Positions 1-8,866 of a stretch of DNA of 64,000 nucleotides are shown here, in pieces; position 1 is the stretch's first letter; the number at the start of each line of letters is the position of its first letter. The stretch comes from Saccharothrix obliqua (GTDB lineage Bacteria > Actinomycetota > Actinomycetes > Mycobacteriales > Pseudonocardiaceae): positions 710,760-774,759 of the forward strand of contig NZ_JAHXGQ010000004.1 of the NCBI RefSeq assembly GCF_019375475.1, given 5' to 3'. The position numbers were made by a program, and so were the translations under genes. The notes under the pieces were generated by a model. That model was not told the origin of the DNA and made no database searches. It was given only the letters and a program-made list of their open reading frames with translations.

Positions 1-591
1 GAACTGGGCGTGCGGATCGAGCTGAACTCACGGGTCTCGGAGATCCCGGACGCGCCCACCGTCGTGGCCACCGAACTGGCCAGCGCGCGTGCCCTGCTCG
101 GCGACGACTCCCTGACCTGGGAGAGCGGCAACTGCGCCATGCTCGACCTCGCGGTGCACCGCAAGCGCGGCGACTTCTTCATCGTGTTCGACGCCGACCA
201 GGGCGGCTTCCACGAGTGCTACACGATGCAGGACCCGTCCCTCGCGCCCGCGGGCCAGTCCCTGTTCCAGCTCGACATGCCCATCCGCGAGGGCGAGTCG
301 CGTGCCGACGCGATGGCCCGGGTGGAGGCGTTGGCCGACCTCGCCGTCCCGGGCTGGCGGGAGCGCACCACCTGGAAGCGCCAGGCCGTCGCCCGCGGGC
401 GCAGCGGCGCGCTCGACCTGCCGGGGCGGACGTGGCGCGACCGGCCGGCGATCGTGCGGGGCGGTGACGTGTTCCTGGCCGGCGACATGGTCGCCGCGCC
501 GGGTATGCGTGGCGAGATCTCGTTGAACAGCGCGGTCGTCGCGGCGCGGGCGGCCGTGGAGGCGGCCGGCATCCCGGCCGCGCGGCGCTGA
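1..591 (+). CDS. FAD-dependent oxidoreductase, C-terminal part (5' end outside window)
   Basis: The reading frame is open from the first base, so this is the last 196 residues of a longer gene; an internal GTG at 10 is not a credible start. The closing motif, in which GDVFLAGDMVAAPGMRGEIS is followed by an alanine-rich helix, is the usual C-terminal flavin-binding signature of FAD-dependent amine-oxidase or phytoene-desaturase-like oxidoreductases. The N-terminal dinucleotide fold is not visible, so the substrate cannot be told. It lies upstream of the aromatic catabolic genes on the same strand, separated by 462 bases, so co-transcription is doubtful. The family call is inference from the C-terminal motif and length. 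Confidence 0.7.
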   Translation, partial: ELGVRIELNSRVSEIPDAPTVVATELASARALLGDDSLTWESGNCAMLDLAVHRKRGDFFIVFDADQGGFHECYTMQDPSLAPAGQSLFQLDMPIREGESRADAMARVEALADLAVPGWRERTTWKRQAVARGRSGALDLPGRTWRDRPAIVRGGDVFLAGDMVAAPGMRGEISLNSAVVAARAAVEAAGIPAARR

Positions 592-1053
592 CCCCGGTGC
601 CGCACCCGCGTCGGGCAACGTGTGCGCGGGAAAGGCGTCGGTGAGTCCGGCGAGGGCGGCGGCCGGTTCGCGGGGCGCGCGGCCGGTCGCCCCGCCGCCG
701 GCGACGAGGACCGTCCGGTGAGGACTGTCCGATGTCGAAGGCGCACCGACCGGCTGTGGTCGTGCTCCCGTGGTCCGAGGAAGCGCCGCCCCGTCCCGCG
801 CTCCCCACCACGCACCGCCCCACCACGCACCACGCACCGCCCCACCACCCGCCGCTCCACCACCCGCCGCCCGACTCCGCGACGTCCTGCTCCGCGCCGC
901 CCCGGCCCCGGTGTGGTCCAGCCCCGGCGCCGCCGCGCGACGTGGCGTCCCGAATCGCCGAACACGTTTTCCCCCGGTCGGTTCATTTCCCCGGAGCACG
1001 GCCCGCGTAACCTGGGTGACACGGTTCCCGAATCCACCGGACAAGGGGTAGCG
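592..1053. other. Intergenic region with CAC-rich low-complexity stretch
   Basis: I see no convincing gene here. The middle is a C-rich, CCACC-type simple repeat (listed separately). Just before the next gene there is a possible -10 box TAACCT at 1008-1013 but no good -35 partner. The reading frame of the downstream gene stays open upstream into this region, but the composition is low-complexity and no ribosome site supports a longer protein. Confidence 0.6.
806..873. repeat. Short direct repeats, CACCACGCACCGCCC type
   Basis: The 15-mer CACCACGCACCGCCC occurs at 806-820 and again at 828-842, followed by two copies of CCACCACCCGCCGC. This is a small low-complexity tract in a non-coding gap. 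It probably arose by slippage; no function is implied. Confidence 0.7.
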
Positions 1054-1968
1054 GTGATCACCCACGTACGCAGCGTCAGTCTCGGCGTGCCGGACATGCA
1101 CGCCGCCCGCGAATTCTACGAAAAGCACTGGCAATTAGACCTGGTGGGCACCGACGACGATCTGGTGTACCTCGGCGCGGGCTGCGCGGAAAACCACGTG
1201 GTGCGCCTGCGGGCGACACCGGAGTCCCGGGTCGACGTGCTCTCGTTCGCCGCCGAGTCACCCGCCGACGTCGACGCCGTCGCCGAGCGCGTCATCCGGC
1301 ACCCGAGGGCGGCGCTGGTCGAGGAGCCCGGCACCGCGACCGACCCGAAAGACGGCCACCGCCTGCGGTTCCTCGACTTCGAGGGCCGCACCGTGGAGGT
1401 CGTGGCGGGCGCGGCGCGGCGGGAGTTCCGACCCGTGGAGCCGGGCGAGCACCGGCCGGTCGGGATCAGCCACGTCGTGCTCAACACCACCGACCTGATC
1501 GGTGCGAGCCATTTCTACGGCGCCGTGCTCGGTTTCCGCGTGTCGGACTGGGTGGAGGACGTCATGTGCTTCCTGCGCACCGGCAGCGCCCACCACGTCA
1601 TCGCCTTCACGCGCGCGCCGCACGTTTCGCTGAACCACGTCGCATTCGAGCTGCGTGGTGTCGACGAATTCATGCGGGCGAGCGGCGCGATGCGTGGTCG
1701 TGGTTTCGAGCCGGTGTGGGGACCGGGGCGGCACGGGGTGGGCGAGAACACGTTCACTTATTTCCAGGACCCGTCCTCGCGATTCATCCTGGAATACACC
1801 TCGGACATGCTGCGGATCGAGGACGAGGAGCACTGGACGCCGCAGGTGTACCCGGCGAACGCCCAGACCAGCGACCAGTGGGGTGTCGGCAAGGCCCGGG
1901 ACGAGCTGGTCTCCACCCTCCTGCGCGGCACCCCCGACCCGGGGCTGTGGACGCCGCCGCCGGTGTGA
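1054..1968 (+). CDS. Extradiol (VOC-type) ring-cleavage dioxygenase
   Basis: This 304-residue protein has two vicinal-oxygen-chelate domains, the layout of type I extradiol dioxygenases (catechol 2,3-dioxygenase, BphC) that cleave catechols next to the two hydroxyls. The three iron ligands of the family are in place: His140 in GISHVVLN, His195 in LNHVAF and Glu247 in ILEYTSD. The GTG start at 1054 follows AAGGGG at about six bases; the frame is open further upstream only through low-complexity DNA. The next gene (SDR) starts 22 bases after the stop, so the two are probably one operon. With the ring-hydroxylating dioxygenase at 8312-10205 it would open the catechol made from a cis-diol. The exact catechol is unknown. 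Confidence 0.85.
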   Translation: MITHVRSVSLGVPDMHAAREFYEKHWQLDLVGTDDDLVYLGAGCAENHVVRLRATPESRVDVLSFAAESPADVDAVAERVIRHPRAALVEEPGTATDPKDGHRLRFLDFEGRTVEVVAGAARREFRPVEPGEHRPVGISHVVLNTTDLIGASHFYGAVLGFRVSDWVEDVMCFLRTGSAHHVIAFTRAPHVSLNHVAFELRGVDEFMRASGAMRGRGFEPVWGPGRHGVGENTFTYFQDPSSRFILEYTSDMLRIEDEEHWTPQVYPANAQTSDQWGVGKARDELVSTLLRGTPDPGLWTPPPV

Positions 1969-1990
1969 GCACCCGTCGAAGGAGGAGCTG

Positions 1991-2743
1991 GTGGACCGGA
2001 CAGCGGTCGCGGTGGTGACCGGCGGGGCGTCGGGCATCGGGCACGCGGTGGTGGCCGACCTCGCCGCGCACGGGTACCACGTGGTGGTCCTGGACCGCGA
2101 GCACCCGACCGGGCAACCGCCCGACGGGGTGCTCGCGGTGACGGGGGACGTGCGGGTCGCGGCGGACAACCAACGGGCGGTCGACGCGGCGTTGTCCCGC
2201 TTCGGCCGGCTGGACCTGTTCGTCGGCAACGCGGGCGTGCACGACGCCGGGACCGGCGTGCGCGACCTGCCCGCCGCCGACCTGGCCGACCTGACCCGCC
2301 ACGTGCTCGACGTGGACGTGGTCGGCTACCTGCTCGGCGCGGCGGCGGCGGCCGGTCCGCTGGCCGACCGCGGCGGGTCGATGGTGTTCACCCTGTCCGA
2401 CGCGTCGTTCGTGGTGCGGGGCAACGGCACCGGGATCGCCTACGCCGCGGCCAAGCACGCCGCGCTGGGGCTGGTGCGCCACCTCGCGGCCGACCTGGCA
2501 CCGGCGGTGCGGGTCAACGCCGTGGCGCCCGGCGGCGTGGTGACGGGTCTGCGCGACGCCCGCGGCACGCTGGTCTACGACCGCCCGGTGGAGATCAGCG
2601 AGCACATCCGCGCCGCCAACCCCCTGGGACTGGTGCTCGCGCCGGACGAGATCGCGCCGCTGTACCGGTTCCTGGCCTCGCCGCACGCCAAGGGGATGAC
2701 CGGCGAGGTGCTGCGCCCCGACGGCGGGCTGGCCGTGCGTTGA
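1991..2743 (+). CDS. SDR oxidoreductase, cis-dihydrodiol dehydrogenase-like
   Basis: A 250-residue short-chain dehydrogenase. The cofactor motif TGGASGIG is near residues 11-18, the NAG motif is in VGNAGVHD, and the catalytic Ser and YxxxK are present (SDASF, then YAAAK). The pattern TGGASGIG followed by LDR at the end of the second strand favours NAD over NADP. It resembles the BphB/HcaB group that oxidises aromatic cis-dihydrodiols to catechols. That role is supported by its place directly after an extradiol dioxygenase and near a ring-hydroxylating dioxygenase. The GTG start at 1991 has GGAGGAG immediately upstream at about 4-5 bases. The diol substrate is inference; a generic SDR role cannot be excluded. 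Confidence 0.8.
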   Translation: MDRTAVAVVTGGASGIGHAVVADLAAHGYHVVVLDREHPTGQPPDGVLAVTGDVRVAADNQRAVDAALSRFGRLDLFVGNAGVHDAGTGVRDLPAADLADLTRHVLDVDVVGYLLGAAAAAGPLADRGGSMVFTLSDASFVVRGNGTGIAYAAAKHAALGLVRHLAADLAPAVRVNAVAPGGVVTGLRDARGTLVYDRPVEISEHIRAANPLGLVLAPDEIAPLYRFLASPHAKGMTGEVLRPDGGLAVR

Positions 2744-2773
2744 CCGCCCCACCCCAAGAGGATCGCCGACGAC

Positions 2774-2794
2774 GGGCCGGCCACGCGCCGGCCC
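2774..2794. terminator. Hairpin between convergent genes
   Basis: GGGCCGGC (2774-2781) pairs perfectly with GCCGGCCC (2787-2794) around a 5-base loop. It sits between the stop of the SDR gene on the plus strand and the stop of the decarboxylase on the minus strand, so it could end transcription from both sides. Confidence 0.6.
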
Positions 2795-2796
2795 CC

Positions 2797-4365
2797 TCAC
2801 GCCACCACCACCTCCACCAGGTGGGGCCGCTCGGCCGCGAACGCCGCGCGCAACGCGGGCGCGAGGTCTTCGGGCCGCTCGACCACCACGCCCGCGCACC
2901 CCTGGGCGCGGGCCAGCCCGGCGAAGTCCAGACCGCCCAACCGCGTGCCGGGTGGCTTCTCGACGCCGAACCGCCGGGCGAAGTTCTCGACCGTCGCGTA
3001 ACCGCGGTTGTTGACCACCACGACCGCGAGCGGCAACCCCAGCTCGGCCGCCGACCACAGCGCCTGGACCGCGTACATCGCCGAGCCGTCCCCGACGACG
3101 GCGACCACCCGGTCCCGCGGCCTGGCCAGCGCCACGCCGACCGCCGCGGGCAGGCCGTGGCCGAGCGCTCCGCTGGCACAGGTGTAGAAGCTCTCCGGGC
3201 GGTCGTTGGGCAGGCGTTCGGTCATCACGGGCCGGGTGCCGGGCGCCTCCTCCACGATCACGCAGTTCGGCGGGCGCACGTCGGCCAACGTCTGCACCAG
3301 GTAGGACTGCGTGATCACGGCGCCCGGCGCTTCCCGCGGCGGCAGGTCGCGTGGTGGCGGCGTGGCACGCGGCCCCCGCGGCGGGTGGTCCAGCAGAGCG
3401 CGCACGGCGTGCCGGACACCGGTGACGACCGCGGTGCCCAGCGGTGCCCACGCCGCCGTGCCGGGGTCTTCGGTCAGCAGGTACAACGAGGCGGACGGCG
3501 GCAGGTGCGGTCCGCTGCCCGCGACGTGGTAGGTGAACACGGGCGCGCCCAACGAGAGCACCACGTCGTGCCCGGTCAGCAGTTCCACGATGCGCTCCCG
3601 CACCGGCGGCAGGAAACCCGCGAACAACGGGTGAGACTCGGGGAACGCGCAGCGGTGCGACATCGGCGCGGCCCACACGGCGGCGCGGTGCGCCTCCGCC
3701 AACGCGACGACGTCGGCGAACGCCCCGTCGCGGTCCACCTCCGAGCCGACGACGAACACCGGTCGCCGCGCCGTCGCCAGCGCCTCGCCCACGACGGCCA
3801 GCAGTTCCGGGTCACCGCGGCCGGCGCCCGAGACCACGCGGTGCGGCACCGGTGACGCGTGCCGGTCCCAGTCGTCGGCGGGCACCGACACCAGCACCGG
3901 TCCACGGGGCGGGGCGAGCGCCACGTGGCAGGCGCGGGCCACGGCGGCGGGCACGTCCTCCGCCCGGAGCGGTTCGGCGCTCCACTTGACGTAGGGCCGG
4001 GGCAGTTCGGCGGCCTGCGCGGAGAACAGGTAGGGCTCGCCCGCCAGCAGCGACCTGGCCTGCTGCCCGGACAGGACGACCAGCGGGGTCCGGTTGCGGT
4101 AGGCGGTGAACAACGCGCCCATCGCGTGCCCCACACCGGCGGCCGAGTGCAGGTTGACGGCCGCGGGGCCGCCGGTGGCCTGGGCGTAGCCGTCGGCCAT
4201 GCCCACCACCACGGACTCCTGGAGTCCCAGCACGTAGCGGAAATCGGCCGGGAAGTCGCGGAACATCGGCAGCTCTGTCGAACCCGGGTTGCCGAACACG
4301 GTCGTCATGCCGTGTGCCCGCAGCACGTCCACGACGGCCTCGCGGACCGTCACCTCTCCGTCCAC
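2797..4365 (-). CDS. mdlC: Benzoylformate decarboxylase-like ThDP enzyme
   Basis: This 522-residue thiamine-diphosphate enzyme should decarboxylate an aryl 2-keto acid such as benzoylformate to the aldehyde. Catalytic residues known from Pseudomonas putida BFDC have counterparts: Ser29 in FGNPGSTELP, Glu50 in LGLQES, the His of NLHSAAG, and the second His in APVFTYH. The ThDP/Mg motif GDGS followed by NN is present near the C-terminus (VVGDGSAMY then VVNNRG). A GTG at 4365 has GAGGGGAG six bases upstream and overlaps the molybdenum subunit by 16 bases; an alternative GTG at 4353 gives a 4-base overlap but a poor ribosome site. It is the last gene of the seven-gene leftward operon. The exact keto acid is unproven. 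Confidence 0.85.
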   Translation of the reverse strand: MDGEVTVREAVVDVLRAHGMTTVFGNPGSTELPMFRDFPADFRYVLGLQESVVVGMADGYAQATGGPAAVNLHSAAGVGHAMGALFTAYRNRTPLVVLSGQQARSLLAGEPYLFSAQAAELPRPYVKWSAEPLRAEDVPAAVARACHVALAPPRGPVLVSVPADDWDRHASPVPHRVVSGAGRGDPELLAVVGEALATARRPVFVVGSEVDRDGAFADVVALAEAHRAAVWAAPMSHRCAFPESHPLFAGFLPPVRERIVELLTGHDVVLSLGAPVFTYHVAGSGPHLPPSASLYLLTEDPGTAAWAPLGTAVVTGVRHAVRALLDHPPRGPRATPPPRDLPPREAPGAVITQSYLVQTLADVRPPNCVIVEEAPGTRPVMTERLPNDRPESFYTCASGALGHGLPAAVGVALARPRDRVVAVVGDGSAMYAVQALWSAAELGLPLAVVVVNNRGYATVENFARRFGVEKPPGTRLGGLDFAGLARAQGCAGVVVERPEDLAPALRAAFAAERPHLVEVVVA

Positions 4366-6728
4366 TGAGGACTCCCCTCGATCCCGGCCTCGCGCAACGC
4401 GGCCCACACCCGCTCCGGTGTCATGGGTGTGGCCGTCAGGACTTCCGCGATCTCCGGCACCGCCGCGGCCACGGCGCAGGCGATCGTCGCGGCGGGCGGG
4501 ATCGCGCCGCCCTCGCCGAGCCCCTTGAACCCGCCGGGGTTCGCCGGGGACGGGGTGCACAGGTGTCGCACGTCGACCCGCGGGACGTCCCGCGCGGCGG
4601 GCAGCGGGTACTCCCGGAACGTGGTGCTCAGCGGTTCGGCCGTGTCGGGGTCGTGACGCACCTCTTCGAAGAGGGCGAGCCCGATGCCCTGCGCCACACC
4701 GCCGACGACCTGCCCTTCGGCGACAAGGGGGTTCACCAGCACCCCGTTGTCGTGCACGGTCCAGTAGTCCTCCACCGTCACGACCCCGGTGTCGACGTCC
4801 ACCGCGACCGCGGCACCGTGGGCACCGTGGGCGAAGGTGATGGCCGGCGGGTCGAAGTCGACGTTTTCCTCCAGCCGGATGCGCTCGACGCCCTCCGGTC
4901 GGTGCCAGCCGCGCCAGGCGCGGTGGGCCAGTTCCCGCCAGCTGATCACGCCGGACGCACCGCGGAACACCGCCTCGGGCGAACCGGGTTCGACGTCGGC
5001 GGGCACGTCCAGCACGACGTCGGCCTCCGGGACGTCGAGCGCCCGCGCCGCCAGACCCAGCACGCGGGCCCGCAACCGGGCCGCCGCACGCAGCAGAGCG
5101 CCACCCGCGAGCACCAGCGCCCGGCTGGCCTGGGAGGCGAGGTCGGAGTGCGGCGCGGTGGCGGTGTCGCCCAGCCGGACGTCCACCCACCGCAGCGGCA
5201 CGCCGAGGCCGTCGGCGGCGATCTGCGCCAGGCTGGTCTCGATGCCCTGGCCCACCGCGGTGACGCCGGCGTGCACGGTCACCGTCCCGTCGTGGTTGAC
5301 CACCAGCCGCACGCCTTCCCACCCGGCCCAGGCGATGTCGAACTGCCGGATGAGGGCGCTCGGCGCGAAGCCGCTCATCTCCACGGTCGCCGTCACGGCG
5401 CTGCCCCGGCGCACCGGTCCGGCGGACGACGGCGGCGCCACCCGGCGCGCGGCCGAGCGCAACGCGGCGGAGTAGTCGCCGCTGTCGTAAACCAGCCCGG
5501 TGCACGTGGTGTAGGGCATGTCCCCCGGCTCGACCATGTTGCGCAGCCGCAACGCAACCGGGTCGACACCCAGTTCCCGGGCCGCCTCGTCGACCAGCCG
5601 TTCCCGGATGAACGTCGACTCCTGCATCCCGTAACCGCGGTACGCGCCGACCGGCACCAGGTTGGTGCACACCGCCGTGACCGTGCCGCCCGCCGCGGGG
5701 AACCGGTACGGCCCCTCGATGGTCAGGGCGGTGACCTGGAGCGGCCCGCTGCCCGCCTGGACGGCGAACGCGCCCAGGTCCCCCACCACGTCGGCGTGCA
5801 GCGCGAGGAACCGGCCGTCGGCGGCCACCGCCAGCCGGGCCCGGGTCCGCTGTCCCCGGCCCTGGTAGGCGGCGGTGAGGTTCTCGACGCGGTCCTCCAC
5901 CCACTTGACCTGGCCGCCGAGCACCACGGCGGCCAGGCACACCAGCGCCTCGTCCGCGTGCAGCGCCACCTTCCCGCCGAACGAGCCGCCGACGTCGCGG
6001 GCGACGACCCGGACGCGGTCGGCGCGCAGGCGCAGGACCGCCGCCAGCTCCTGCCGCACGGCGTGCGGCGACTGGGTGCTCGCGTGCACGGTGAGCAGCC
6101 CGGGACCCGGTTCCCACTCCGCGACCAGCCCGCGTGGTTCCAGCGGGCTGTGGCTGACGCGCTGGATGCCGAACTCGCGCTCGACCACCAGGTGCGCCTC
6201 GGCGAAGGCTTCGTCCAACCGGTCCCGGGGCGTGCCGAAGTGGGTGCGCCCCACGACGTTGCCCTCCGCCTCGGCGTGCAGCCGGGGCGCGCCCGGTGCG
6301 AGCGCCGCGGCGGTGGAGGCGACCGCGGGCAGCGGTTCGACGCGCACGTCGACCAGTTCCGCGACGTCCTCCGCGGCGGCCCGGTCGGTCGCGACCACCA
6401 GGCCGATCGGCTGCCCGGCGTAACGCACCACGTCCACGGCCAGCTCGACGTGGTCGAGCCGCTGGTCCGGCAGCAGCCACGCCAGCGGGATCGGGTCGGT
6501 CAGCTCCGCGACATCCGCCGGCCCCAGCACGAGCAGGCACCGGGGGTCCGCGCGGGCGGCCGTCGCGTCGAAGGCCGTCACGCGGCCGTGAGCGACGGGG
6601 CTGCGCAGCACGGCGACGTGCCGCGCACCGGGGAACGGCAGGTCGTCGACGAAGCGGCCCCGACCCCGCAGCAGCGCCGGGTGGTTGCGCGGCGGCACCG
6701 GCAGTCCGATGTGGACCCGGGTGGTCAC
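4350..6728 (-). CDS. Molybdopterin-binding large subunit of a xanthine-dehydrogenase-family hydroxylase
   Basis: A 792-residue catalytic subunit of the CoxL/xanthine dehydrogenase family, which hydroxylates aldehydes or N-heterocycles with water-derived oxygen. It shows the N-terminal ald_xan_dh domain (GRGRFVDDL), the VGGSFGGK motif, GAYRGYG at the active site and GLGEGG with the catalytic Glu near the C-terminus. The selenium/copper loop of true CO dehydrogenase (AYxCSFR) is absent, so it is not a CO dehydrogenase. The GTG start at 6728 overlaps the stop of the iron-sulfur subunit (GTGA) and follows GGAGGACC. Next to a keto-acid decarboxylase, oxidation of the resulting aldehyde to an acid is a reasonable inference. 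Confidence 0.88.
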   Translation of the reverse strand: MTTRVHIGLPVPPRNHPALLRGRGRFVDDLPFPGARHVAVLRSPVAHGRVTAFDATAARADPRCLLVLGPADVAELTDPIPLAWLLPDQRLDHVELAVDVVRYAGQPIGLVVATDRAAAEDVAELVDVRVEPLPAVASTAAALAPGAPRLHAEAEGNVVGRTHFGTPRDRLDEAFAEAHLVVEREFGIQRVSHSPLEPRGLVAEWEPGPGLLTVHASTQSPHAVRQELAAVLRLRADRVRVVARDVGGSFGGKVALHADEALVCLAAVVLGGQVKWVEDRVENLTAAYQGRGQRTRARLAVAADGRFLALHADVVGDLGAFAVQAGSGPLQVTALTIEGPYRFPAAGGTVTAVCTNLVPVGAYRGYGMQESTFIRERLVDEAARELGVDPVALRLRNMVEPGDMPYTTCTGLVYDSGDYSAALRSAARRVAPPSSAGPVRRGSAVTATVEMSGFAPSALIRQFDIAWAGWEGVRLVVNHDGTVTVHAGVTAVGQGIETSLAQIAADGLGVPLRWVDVRLGDTATAPHSDLASQASRALVLAGGALLRAAARLRARVLGLAARALDVPEADVVLDVPADVEPGSPEAVFRGASGVISWRELAHRAWRGWHRPEGVERIRLEENVDFDPPAITFAHGAHGAAVAVDVDTGVVTVEDYWTVHDNGVLVNPLVAEGQVVGGVAQGIGLALFEEVRHDPDTAEPLSTTFREYPLPAARDVPRVDVRHLCTPSPANPGGFKGLGEGGAIPPAATIACAVAAAVPEIAEVLTATPMTPERVWAALREAGIEGSPQWTER

Positions 6729-7171
6729 GGCTGGTCCTCCTTCCGGGCCTCGACGGCGCAGTGGCGTTCGACGGCGGCACGCAGACCGCCGTAACCGGTG
6801 CAGCGGCACAGGTGGCCGCCGAGCACGTCGGACGCCGGGGCACCGGTGCGCCGGGCGTGCGTCATGCGCATCAGCAGCCCCGGCGTGCAGAACCCGCACT
6901 GCAACCCGTGCTCCTCCAGCAGGGCGCGCTGGGCCGGGCCCAGGTCGTCGCCCCGCGCCAGCGACTCGACGGTCTCCACCCGGCACCCGTCCGCCTGCAC
7001 CGCCAGCACGAGGCACGAGCACACCGGCTCGCCGTCGAGCAGGACGGCACACGCGCCGCAGTCGCCCTGCTCGCAGCCCAGGTGGGTGCCCGTCAAACCC
7101 AGCGCGGTGCGCAGGTGCTCACCGAGCGATGTCCGCGGTTCGGCACGCGCCGTGCGGGCGGTCCCGTTCAC
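6725..7171 (-). CDS. [2Fe-2S] small subunit of the molybdenum hydroxylase
   Basis: A 148-residue electron-transfer subunit of the CoxS type. The plant-ferredoxin-like cluster motif is CEQGDCGACAVLLDG followed by a downstream Cys in SCLVLA. The C-terminal helical cluster motif is CGFCTPG followed by CRCTGY. Both are complete. The start is uncertain: GTG at 7171 gives VNGTAR, but homologues usually begin a few residues earlier (TITVNG) and no ATG/GTG lies there; a rare start codon behind GGGGGAATC is possible. It lies between the FAD subunit and the large subunit in the same operon. Confidence 0.87.
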   Translation of the reverse strand: MNGTARTARAEPRTSLGEHLRTALGLTGTHLGCEQGDCGACAVLLDGEPVCSCLVLAVQADGCRVETVESLARGDDLGPAQRALLEEHGLQCGFCTPGLLMRMTHARRTGAPASDVLGGHLCRCTGYGGLRAAVERHCAVEARKEDQP

Positions 7172-7211
7172 GGTGATGGTGACTTCCCTGGTGTGCAGCG
7201 TGATTCCCCCT

Positions 7212-8039
7212 TCACTCCAGTCCGGCGGTGATCCGGCGCAGCAGGGAGCGCAGCACCGCGTCGCGGTGGCCCGCCGCGTGGTCGACCGGCGCGGTGGCGA
7301 GCCCGGCCGACAGGTCGTCGGCGGTGCACCGCCTGCCCGGCAACGCCGCTTCCACCCCGGGCAGCCGCACCGGGGTCGGCGCCACTCCCCCGGCCGCCGC
7401 CCGCGCGGCGACGACCACGCCGCCTTCGACCGCCACGCCCAGCAACGCCACCACGAGCGGATAACCGCTGCCGCCCGGCCGGGCCAGTTCCGCGAACCCG
7501 AACCTCAGTTCCGGCACGCGCGGCACGACGACCTCGGTCAGCAGCTCGCCCGGCGCGAGGACCGTGGTGTGCGGTCCCGTGAAGAACTCGGCCGCGGGCA
7601 CCACGCGCGCACCGCCCCGGTGCCGCAGGACCAGCCGGGCGTCGAGCGCGACCGCCGCCGCGGGCAGCTCGGCGGCCGGGTTGGCGTGGCACAGCGACCC
7701 GCCCAGCGTGGCGCGGGTGCGCACGTGCGGGTGCGCCACGGCGGACGCGGCGGTGGCCAGCACCGGCAGCGCGGCCACCACGTCCGGGTGGGACTCCAGC
7801 ACCCGCAGCCGGGTCATCGCGCCGATCCGCACCTCACCGGCGGTGACCCGCACACCGGCCAGCCCGACGACGTGGTTGAGGTCGACCACCACGTCCGGGC
7901 GGACGCGCCGCAGGTTCAGCAACGGCACCAGGCTCTGGCCGCCCGCCAGCGGTGCGGCACGCGTGCCGCGCTCGGCCAGCAGGTCCAGCGCCGCGGCCAG
8001 GTCGACGGGCGCGACGTGGTCGAAGGCGACCGGTTTCAC
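7212..8039 (-). CDS. FAD-binding middle subunit of the molybdenum hydroxylase
   Basis: A 275-residue CoxM-type subunit that passes electrons between the iron-sulfur subunit and the final acceptor. The FAD-contact motifs of the family are seen: LAGGQSLVPLLNLR near residues 32-45, and ATLGGSLCHANPAAELP around 115-131. The GTG start at 8039 overlaps the stop of the preceding small gene as GTGA, which indicates translational coupling. Together with the genes at 6725-7171 and 4350-6728 it makes a complete three-subunit enzyme; maturation and cofactor genes are not in the window. Confidence 0.87.
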   Translation of the reverse strand: MKPVAFDHVAPVDLAAALDLLAERGTRAAPLAGGQSLVPLLNLRRVRPDVVVDLNHVVGLAGVRVTAGEVRIGAMTRLRVLESHPDVVAALPVLATAASAVAHPHVRTRATLGGSLCHANPAAELPAAAVALDARLVLRHRGGARVVPAAEFFTGPHTTVLAPGELLTEVVVPRVPELRFGFAELARPGGSGYPLVVALLGVAVEGGVVVAARAAAGGVAPTPVRLPGVEAALPGRRCTADDLSAGLATAPVDHAAGHRDAVLRSLLRRITAGLE

Positions 8040-8290
8040 GGCCGGTCCGCCTCGTCCCGCTCGGTGGTCACGCGGACCAGCTCGGTGGCCTGCTCGGGTG
8101 TGAGCAGGCACAACGCCTCCAGCACGGTGGCGTCCAGCAGCACCTGCCGCCGGGTGCGCTCGGAGACGAGCTTGAGCCGCAGGCCGTTGCCCGTGGTGCG
8201 GGTCGAGACCACCACCGCGGCGCCCTCGCAGGCCACCCGGCACAGCCGCACTTCCTCCGGGTCACCGGGTTCCCGGGCCAGTCCACTCAT
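8036..8290 (-). CDS. Small conserved operon protein of unknown function (84 aa)
   Basis: I do not recognise this 84-residue protein. It has a strand-rich middle (VRLCRVACEGAAVVVSTR, then LRLKLVSERTRRQVLLD) and a C-terminal helix (LLTPEQATELVRVTTE). It contains only two or three cysteines and no cluster motif, so it is not the missing ferredoxin. The ATG at 8290 is 21 bases after the dioxygenase beta subunit, and its stop overlaps the next start as GTGA, so it is clearly translated with its neighbours. A role as accessory or binding subunit of the dioxygenase is possible but unsupported. Confidence 0.7.
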   Translation of the reverse strand: MSGLAREPGDPEEVRLCRVACEGAAVVVSTRTTGNGLRLKLVSERTRRQVLLDATVLEALCLLTPEQATELVRVTTERDEADRP

Positions 8291-8311
8291 GCGTGCTCCT
8301 CGGGCAGCGGG

Positions 8312-8866
8312 CTAGAAGATGATCGACAACTGCTCGACGGTCGGCACCTCGACGTCGAGCAGGACGCGCCGGGCACGCACCCGGTAGTCACCCCCGCCAC
8401 GCGGCACCAGCACGTCCTGGCGGGACGCGGTGACCAGCGCGCTGTGCTCGACGCCCCGGTTGGCGGTCACCAGCAGGTTGGCGTCGACGCGCACGGTGTC
8501 CGCGCCGGGCACGGCGAACACCCGGACACCGCCGAGGAAGTGGCGGGTGGTGGCGGCCGGCCGGTCGGACCACGCGTGCCGCAGGTCGACCCGACCGAGC
8601 TTGAGCCGCAGGGTGCGCTTGGTCGCCTCGAACAACACGGCGGTCGCGCTGTGCCGGGGCAGCGCCGGGTCCTCCCGCAGCAGCGGCACCGGGACGCGGT
8701 AGAGGAAGTCGGGTTCGAGCAGGTCCAGCCAGTCGTCGTAGCGCGCCTCGTCCAGCGCCGCGGCCTCCTCGACCAGGAACGCGGTCACCACGCGGTCGAG
8801 GTCGGCACGCCGGGCGCCGCGCTCGGGGAAGGCGGTGGGGTCCGCGCCGACCGCCGGCTCAGCCAT
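8312..8866 (-). CDS. Ring-hydroxylating dioxygenase, beta subunit
   Basis: A 184-residue small subunit of an aromatic-ring-hydroxylating dioxygenase (SnoaL/NTF2-like fold). Family features are the N-terminal helix pair with EEAAALDEARYDDWLDLL, the YRVPVP strand, and TRHFLGGVRV near the middle, ending in IIF. Beta subunits are structural and help to shape the alpha3beta3 complex. The ATG start overlaps the alpha-subunit stop by 8 bases, fixing 1:1 translational coupling. Similarity is to the benzoate/biphenyl/cinnamate group; the substrate cannot be read from this subunit. Confidence 0.88.
   Translation of the reverse strand: MAEPAVGADPTAFPERGARRADLDRVVTAFLVEEAAALDEARYDDWLDLLEPDFLYRVPVPLLREDPALPRHSATAVLFEATKRTLRLKLGRVDLRHAWSDRPAATTRHFLGGVRVFAVPGADTVRVDANLLVTANRGVEHSALVTASRQDVLVPRGGGDYRVRARRVLLDVEVPTVEQLSIIF

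Noticed and set aside
622..1053. Upstream extension of the extradiol dioxygenase frame by 144 residues
   Set aside because: The stretch is Arg/Pro-rich low-complexity sequence without a ribosome site; the VOC domain starts at 1054 with AAGGGG upstream.
4350..6728. Carbon monoxide dehydrogenase
   Set aside because: The AYxCSFR active-site loop is missing; the GAYRGYG form is that of other hydroxylases.
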